From Mytilus galloprovincialis (lineage: Eukaryota > Mollusca > Bivalvia > Mytilida > Mytilidae): a DNA stretch of 64,000 bases. The notes beneath the pieces were generated by a model that was not told the DNA's origin, made no database searches, and was given only the letters and a program-made list of their open reading frames with translations. The stretch's first letter is position 1. The number at the start of each line of letters is the position of its first letter. The stretch lies in NCBI RefSeq assembly GCF_965363235.1, contig NC_134846.1:93056571-93120570 (forward strand). The letters run 5' to 3'. This document shows, in pieces, positions 34,401 through 43,400 of the stretch. The translations under genes were made by a program, and so were the position numbers.

Positions 34401-37400
34401 GACCTTCAATTTGAGGTCAATGTCAGGTCATGATGAAATTTCACCTTGACCTTCACATTATACTATGACCTTGACCTTGTGATATTTGAAAGGTTAAGTG
34501 GTCCTGAGTTGAATAGTGATAGTCCCATGTCTTTACGACTTCCGGTTCTTAAGTTTGGTATTGCATCATATATTTGATGATTAATTATGACCTTGGTGAA
34601 CTTAAAAATTGTCCCAATTCTTTTTATATAATGTTGTCCGTCAACTGTTGATCATTTATCATTTAACAGATTTGAGATATCTATTGTCGTTTTAGAGATA
34701 ATGCAGTTTGAAATTTTGCGAGTGGAGGCATGTATTTCTGAATCAACAACAGCTTACCACTTAAAATGTTTAAGAAATTGAAGAAGTTAACATAGGTATA
34801 TGTTTGACCAAATACCAAAAACATTCCATGGAAAAAAACACCAAAAAATCAATTTGAAATTTTTATGTTTTGCATTGACTTTGTAAGTTTCATAACTTCT
34901 ATTTATATAGTTGATATTGCATCATTTTTGGCACTTTGTCAAATGGGGTCATCTGATATATCAAATTGAAGGTCTTGATAAACTCTACTTAAAAATGAAA
35001 ATTTTAAACCCCCTTTTCATCCTAGGGGGACGGGTTGGGTCATTTAGTGTAAAAATTCAAATTTCTCAGATGGTAAGGTTGTCGCATATCAAATGAAAGT
35101 CCATAAAGCGTACATTTCAAATATCAAATTGACGTCCCCCAAAAATGGGTTGGGTGGGGTCATTGAGTGCAAAAAATAAATTTTATTTTAAGATAAGGTT
35201 GTTGTATATCATATGAAAGGTCATGATGTGTTGAAATGTCAAATTCCTGACCTCCAAAAACGAGTTGGATGGGGTTATTAAATACAAAAATCAAACTTTC
35301 TAGAACATGGCGTTGTCGCATATCAAATGAAAGCTCATCTACTCTATGTTACACACATCATATTTCTGATCTCGAAAATGTAGGAGGATGAGGTCATTAA
35401 GTGTAAAAAGCGAAAGTTTCAGAAGGTATGCTTGTCGTATATCAAACGAAAAGTCATACAAAGTACACTACGAAAACATCACTTTTTCAGGAAAGACCTT
35501 TCAATTGTTTTACAAACAATTGAGATACTAGTTTTTTCTTTTTTTTCTTCCAACATTTTTTTGACATGCCCGCCTCTTGTTTCTGTTGAAGTTATAAAGA
35601 CCAAATATGTACCATAGCTAGACCTCGCAAAGATGTATTACCAAATGACCCTGTTAAGGCTTTCATCATCCCCTTTAGGAGTTATCTCCCTTTTATTGAT
35701 TTTTTTCAACATGGCCCCCCCTCGTTGGTTTTAAAGATATCATGACCTTAATTGGACATAATGTAGATCTCATCATGATGTATTACCATGTGAGGCTGAA
35801 TTGGATTTCATCGTCTCCTATGAGAGTTATATCCCTTTGAAACAATTTCTTTCCTTTGCATTTTTCTCAAAAAGTATAAGAGATAGAATCGATTTGAAAA
35901 CGGCAACATGTACAGGACCAGATGGCAATGTTAATGAACATGTACAATCATTTGTTATTAACCCTTATAAGGAGTTATTCCCCTTGAAAAATTGAGAATA
36001 ATTTTAGAAAAATTGTATTACAAGAACCAGAAGTCGTAGAGACTTGGGACCTTCACCAATAATCTTTAATTCATGTGACCTTTAATATGCAGTCAAGGTC
36101 AAAGGTCGACGAGTGCAAAAAAGTATTACGCTGCAATTTCAACCTTACATATTAGGAAAACGGTAAGACTTTGCTGCATACATACAGCATATCAATTGTT
36201 CCTCTCGACGAGCTCTACATTTTATATGATAAGTTCAAAAATGTCCGACCGTCTGTTCAAAAGTTACAACGGGATGATTCTTGAAAGTAAAGTATTTTGT
36301 GTATATCTTTTTAAAGGTAACAGATATCAATCTACTATAAACTGCAAAGATGATCAGTAATTCCAGATCTTCAATTTGAGGTCAATGTCAAGTCATGATG
36401 AAATTTCACATTGACCTTCACAGTATACTATGACCTTGACCTTGTGATATTTGAAAGGTCAAGTGGTTCTGAGTTGAATGGTGGTAATCCCATGTCTCTA
36501 CGACTTCCGGTTTTCAAGTTTGGTATTGCATCATATATTTGATGATTAATTGTGACCTTGGTGAACTTTGAAATTGTCCCAATTCTTTTTCTATAATGTT
36601 GTCCTTCAACTGTAGATCATTTACCATTTAACAGATTTGAGATATCTATTGTCGTTTTAGAGATAATGCAGTTTGAAATTTTGCGAGCGGCGCCATGTAT
36701 TTCTGAATCAACAACAGCTTACCGCTTAAAATGTTTAAGAAATTGAAGAGGTTCACATAGTTATATGTTTGACCAAATACCAAAAACATTCCATGGAAAA
36801 AAAAACACCAAAAAATCATTTTGAAATTTTCATGTTTTGCATTGACTTTCTAAATTTCATAACTTCTATTTATATCGTTGATATTACATCATTTTTGGCA
36901 CTTTGTCAAATGGGGTCATCTGATATATCAAATTGAAGGTCTCAATAAACTCTACTTAAAAATGAAAATTTTAAACCTCTTTTTCATCCCAGGCGGAAGG
37001 GTGGGGTCATTTAATGCAAACATTCAAATTTCTCAGATGGTAAGGTTGTCGCATATCAAATGAAAGAACATAAAGTGTTCATTTCAAATTTCAAATTGAC
37101 GTCCCCCAAAAATTGGTTGGATGGGGTCATTGAGTGCAAAAAATAAATTTTCTTTTAAGATAGGGTTGTTGTATATTAAATGAAAGGTCATGATGTGTAT
37201 ATTTGAAATATCAAATTCCCAACCTCCAAAAATTGGTTGGATAGGGTTATTAAGTGCAAAAATCAAACTTTCTACAACATAGAGTTGTTGCATATCAAAT
37301 GAAAGCTCATCTACTCTATGTTATTTATATCATAATTCCGATCTCAAAAATGTAGGCGGATGAGGTCATTAAGTGTTAAAAGTTGAAAGTTTCAGAAGGT

Positions 37401-40400
37401 ATGCTTGTCGTATATCAAACGAAAGGTCGTACAAGGTACATTACGAAAACATCACTATAACAGGAAAGACCTTTCAATTGTTTTACAAACAATTGAGATA
37501 CTAGTATTTCTGTATTCTTTTTAAGTATCAAATAAAATGAATACAATTCAGAATCAAAGTTTTGATTATTTCAATAAGTCTGAACTGATCATTGCCAATT
37601 GTTTGAGATTCAAGATGGAAATAGATTCTTGTATTACCTGAACTTTAAAATAACAGTATAATGACTAACAAATTTAAAATCAAAAGTACACACCAAAACA
37701 AAATGATTATAAATACTTTATCATATAGTTACTGAAAGCAAGCTCATAGTACTTAACCTGAAAATACCACATCATAGCTATAGACAAGTCTAATGCAGTT
37801 TATCTAAGACCTGCATGTTTTTCGAACCAGCAAAATGTAAATACAATGTGTAATTGTTGGGCTATCATAATATCTTCATGAAGCCTTCAAATTATTTTTC
37901 AAAAAATCTGGATGTGCCAGTAACACATGACTAGCTTCATCAGCTTTTAATCTACAGTAATGCCAGAAAAAGTCGGGACAAGTGTTGGATTTTAATACAA
38001 AGCAAGGAGGAGTGAAGGACATATGTACTCAATAGCCCAAGACTCCTTTCAGAGTGACAGAGGCATTTACAACTAACCTTTCCACAGGATGCTCTTCCTT
38101 CTAAAAATAGAATTGTGTCTTCATTCAACGGCGGCATATTATCATTTGATTGTACCACAACTGAAAAATATAATTTCTATTACAACAGTGTATGTTTTTT
38201 AGCTGACGATATATGTGGATGTAAGATAAATTAACACCAAACTTAAAGTAAAATTACTCAACTTTTCAACCAATTTTTAGATTTATGAAATAAACAGACA
38301 CTTTTATATTTTTTTTCCATCAAATATATTGCCAGAAATATATAAAAGATTAATAGATCAATCTGCAATGTTCAGATATTTTCCTACAAATTGAAGTTGC
38401 AGTAAACAAAATAATGGATTTTGTCTAAGTGAAAAATTAATCCTTTAGAGCACTGAATGGTAAATATTGCTTTCATTTTACAATTTTTTTTAAATAAACA
38501 ATTGTTATTTGGATGGAGAGTTGTCTCATTGGCACTCATACCACATCTTCCTATATCTATTGAATTGTGTTTTGCTAGCATTAACGAAATGCATGAAATT
38601 CACTGACTAGGATCTCAATAATTATCAGTTCACTACACTATTTTTTTAGAACCATTGAAGATACTGAGAAACCTATAAACCTTGGAAGATCAAAATATCA
38701 AGTCAGTACCATATAATGTTCTGGTTGCATTTTATGCAATCTTTACCCAAAAACTGTATTATCCATTACTAAACCAGATTTTTTTTTAAACTTAAGAAGA
38801 AGGGATCTCACTGTACAGTGCCCTTTCACATGTTTAGCTGCACATTAGTGTCTTTGTTATGTTTCATTGGCAATCATACCACATCTTCTTTTTTATATAA
38901 AACTTTGTACTTGAGAATGTTTCATAAACATATGATTTCCATCTCTATGTTTATAATTACCTAACACTCCTATTACACTGGTAACATCCCCAATATGTAT
39001 GAGCTGTACAGATTCATCTACTGTTATAGCTAAGTCTTCTAAAGGGGGTAAGTCCTGAAAAAAATTTGTAAAACTTTATATAAGTTTTCGTAATAAAGTT
39101 ACTTCTTATCAGTAAGTATTATTCATACTTACAAAATATCTGATCATGGGTTAGTTTAACACACATGATCAAGAAGGATACATTAAATATTATCAGAACT
39201 TAACCTCAGAAATTGTCAAACTATGTGACATAAAGTGGTCAGAATAACCCAATGCTGATTATTTTTGTTAATAAACCAATGATGTTTCTGGTAACATATT
39301 TGGATGCCAGTGCAGCCCTACATGTAGCTGATGAAAGACTTCAGTCATGTCAGTCTATCATTGATCTAATTAAAAAAAAATATATATCTTTTTAAAGTTA
39401 CATCATCAAAATAAATAGGGTAGGTAGGTCGGTATTTCCATTTTATCTTTTGCGCCCTGATTTGGAGTTGTGCGGTCCACTTTGCTGTGGTCCAAGTTGT
39501 CCATGGGCCAAGTTTACCCTTACTTTTTATGATTGGAAAAAAAAGGCAGCAAAATGTTTAATTTCATCAAAAGAGTCGTGAGTTTCCTTAAAACAGCTAT
39601 CATATTCATGATTATGAACATTGTGATATATCAGGCAACACTATCTTCACTTTAAACACGAGTTCAGTTTATTTTTCACTTTACGACGGAAATAAAATGG
39701 CTTAGGGTCGACACTCAAAATAGGGTTGGTCAGGTAACCGTAATCTTACATCCCAGCTCCTTTGTTCTAACTGGGGTGATCTGAGCCGGATCACCCCTAC
39801 CAGATCACACCAACTTGAGTTTCTTTGTTATGCATGCTTTCCTTTGTTCTGTAACATTTTGGCGGGAATGTCAAATCCACTATAAAACTTATAATTAAAT
39901 GTTTAATTATACGGAAAAGACTATCTACTGTGGATTCATTTTTATTCGTGGTATACCAATTTTCGTGGGTTTCGAGGGTCACAGGGAACCACAAATTTAA
40001 GAATTCAACGAAGAATAATCCCGATAAAAATGTATAGAGTCGGATGTTTATTTCTGGTTGTTATGCAGTTCTAGTATAGTGTTGACTAGCGATAAACGTT
40101 GTAACATAACACGTGTTTTTTATTAGGGCTATTCCAGAAAAAAAATGTATGGGAGGGTTGGAAGGCACGTTATATTAATAATACATGGGTGATGGGTATC
40201 AGAGCAACTTTTCATATGTTTAATGCACTAGGATTCTCAATTACAATTGTATAGGTTGTGGGTGCTGTGACAAACTGCCTTCCAACCCCACCATACATTT
40301 TTTTCTGGAATAGCCCTTAAAAGAAGATACAAGTATTTTGATTAAATCAATAATTAATATATCGAATATCAGTGATAATTTACTTTTTAAAATTGATTAA

Positions 40401-43400
40401 AACTGTTCATGGAAAATAACTGCAAGTTGTTAATTACCGTGTCATAGTTTGGTTTACTAGTTGAAAATCAATAGGATTAAGTACAGGGATATTGCCCGTA
40501 GGTAATATTGTTTATGACAGGAACATTTATTTTCACACCTTTTACTTATATGACTGTTTATTGTATCGTGATTAGGAAAATGAGCTTTCAATCATAAAGT
40601 TTTGATTGCCTTATAGAATTCCGACAAGCATTTATAAATTGTAAAACAAACAAATAATTAGTTGTCTTTGTCCATTATTGTAATAGAAGTTTTCAATGAA
40701 CACTTTAATCTAAAATGACCAAGCGAGGATTTTGACAATTTAAAACTTTTTCAATGAATTCCTTCTTTTTTGTTTGTTTATATTATTGATCAAACCAAGG
40801 AGGTTAAATGATCTACTAAATCAAAACAAAATCCACGAATTACGTTTCAGAATTTTTTTTTTGTAATCAGCGATCCACGAATATACGTATACCACGAAAC
40901 GTCTTTTTTTCTCTATCCACGAAAATTGATACCCAAGAAAAGAAATGAATCCATAGTATCAAAATTCACGTAGAAAAAATCCAGTGTATATGCTGGGATT
41001 CAAACTCAAGACCTTTAGCATATCAAGCCACGACACCACCACTACACCAGGATGACTGGATACGAACTATCAGTAATTTAACATACTTAAAGGAAGCAAG
41101 ATATTTTTATAATTTAGGGCGAGTTGGCATACCTTTATTCAGTGGGGTTTAAACCCTTTCGTTAAAAAGTGAGTTGTGAGTGATTGTTCAGTTTGATTTT
41201 ACACTTTTTCAAAAGTGGGGAGAGTCGGTAAACAAGAGTGGGGCGATTTTTTCATAAAGTGGCAATATAGGTTGGGCCGATTGGAAGGTGGGGCGAGTTG
41301 ACATTGTATGATATCTACTCATCGTGTTTGGGGGTCAAAAAGGGTATAAATCATATAGTAATGTATAAAGTATATTATAAAGGTTGTGTGGCGTTCTAAA
41401 CTAGATTTTATGAATTGTAAATGGTTTTTCGTCTAATCTAAAACAGCTGGGATGTAAAATAGTTATCCCACACGGACTTGGTGTGTCAGTGTTAGATCAC
41501 CCTCTGGCCTCCGGCCATCGGGGTGATCTTACACTGACACACCGCATCATCGTGGGATAACTATTAAAGACATATATTTTTTAGGCCTAATCATGATAAT
41601 TGTATTCATGTAAGAGAAAAAAGCATTCTTACACTGCACACTCCAATATCTACTCTTTTAATTACCTCAGGAAATAATTCTCCTTTTGTTCTGATTTCTT
41701 CCTTACACAGTTTGATTTGTTTATCTGTCAATGATGAAGTACTGGAATGTCTGGATCTACTACAATAATTCAATTACATTATTATTGTTGTGGAATCAAA
41801 CCTAATATTGGAAAATTTCATATACACAAAAGAAGTATACCTAAAACGACAAAGTTATTTTTTATTTACCTGTGTATATTATTTTTTTTAAAAATGATTA
41901 TTTTCTAAAGGTTATTAAGTATTTCGCAGTGGTGTCTTGCCATGGCTTTGTTTGGACATTTTTGTTTGCTTTTTGGCCTTGAATAATTATCCTTAATATT
42001 TTATTAACTATGTATACATATTTAATTTGCATTCAGGTATCGCAGATCAAATTTATTCATTCATAGTGTGTTAAATTACATTTTTTGATTGAGTTAAGCC
42101 TTCCAATTGATATTTTATCGTGTCTTTTTCTATGTTGTGATGTTATACTATTGTTTCAGGAAAAGGGAGAAGGTTTGGTACCATTAAAGCATTTAATCCC
42201 GCTGCAAAGTCAGGAATCTGATGTACAGTAGTTGTTGTTTGTTTATGTAATTTATATGTGTTTCTCGTTTCTCGTTTTTTACTTAGATAAGACCGTTGGT
42301 TTTCCCGTTAGAATGGTTTTACACTAGTAATTTTGGGGCCCTTTATAGCTTTTTGTTCCGTTTGAACCAAGGCTCTGTGTTGAAGGCCGTACATTGACCT
42401 ATAATGGTTTACTTTTATAAATTGTTATATGGATGGAGAGTTGTCTCATTGGCACTCATACCACATCTTCTATATATATCTATGTATTACATGTATGTCT
42501 ATTCTTCCATCAGATAAGTCTTAAGTCTATATCTTTTTTTAAGGAAGAGGACAATAAACATAAACGTGTAAAATCCTTTTTAAAAATCATTAAACATCAC
42601 ATGTTACATTGTACAAATATTTTCAATTTAATACTTTTTATTTCATATCAAACATATAAAATTAACTTAATACTGAATCAATTGCTTTTTCATGTTTATC
42701 TTACAAGCTTCTAAAAGACCTTATTTAACTCTAGTCTCTATAACTCTTATCATGCTTGGAGATATCAGTTTTAAGGAGGCTCGAGGGTATAAAAATTTCA
42801 GAAAAAAATTACATTTGTTTTTCATTACAAATTTTTTTTTTGTAGTTGTTACTTTATCATATGGTACAAAAAACATTCAAAACAATTAATTCGTGTTGGC
42901 CCCAGATGACTTTTAAAATGTAAACATCATTGAAAAAGTTCCAAATTATCTCCCTTTGGTGGAAAAATGCCATTTTTTGGCTTTAAAATTGAAATATATC
43001 TTTTAACTCATCGGTGACCTATATTTTTTAATATAATTTCGATAAATGCTGTACTTAAACTAAATTATTGTAAAATTTGAGCGATTTCTGTAATAAATTT
43101 CTTTTTTTATTTCGATATTACCTTTATTTCTCCTTATTAGTTCAACAGAAAAAAAAAAACTTTTACAAGATGTTTGCTTCTTTCGAAGGCAGATTGTGAG
43201 CGCAAATGAACGGTGACCCCATTTTTTTATTCTATTTTTCTATTAACTATAAGATAAAGTTCATTTATAGAAAAATATAGAGAAATCCTATATAAATGAT
43301 TTAGACCCGCGAACCCCCTTAATTGATTAGAAAAGCCTAGCCATTGTTGCTTACCAAATATTTTATATCTATACTGCAATTTATGGAAAAATTATAAAAT

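Larger units (their letters stand above)
25424..37504 (+). mobile_element. 12-kb tandem array of Helitron/Helentron-like non-autonomous units in NAF1 intron 4
   Basis: Seven units begin near 25424, 26154, 27654, 29752, 31723, 33412 and 35532. Full units are about 2 kb. Hairpin starts read AAGGTCTTTCC...GGAAAGACCTT, then TATTGTTTTTCTAATG and a T-rich tract. Complete 3' ends (29751, 31722, 35531, 37504) carry GGAAAGACCTTTC, a 10-bp stem (TCAATTGTTT-TAC-AAACAATTGA), then GATACTAG. Asymmetric inverted ends plus a 3' stem-loop before CTAG resemble Helitron or Helentron elements. Two subtypes differ after the T-tract (CAGCATTTGTTTGG = A; CAACATTTTTTTGACATG = B), in the order A B A B A A B. No transposase is encoded. 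Confidence 0.85.

Noticed and set aside
26866..36330. Repeated 61-residue open frames on both strands of the array (near 26866, 30365, 32389, 34180 minus; 29124, 31096, 33120, 34911, 36878 plus)
   Set aside because: They recur only because the DNA units recur. They lack domain, signal or start context, and some copies are broken. Both strands being open at different places is expected in AT-poor patches of a repeat.
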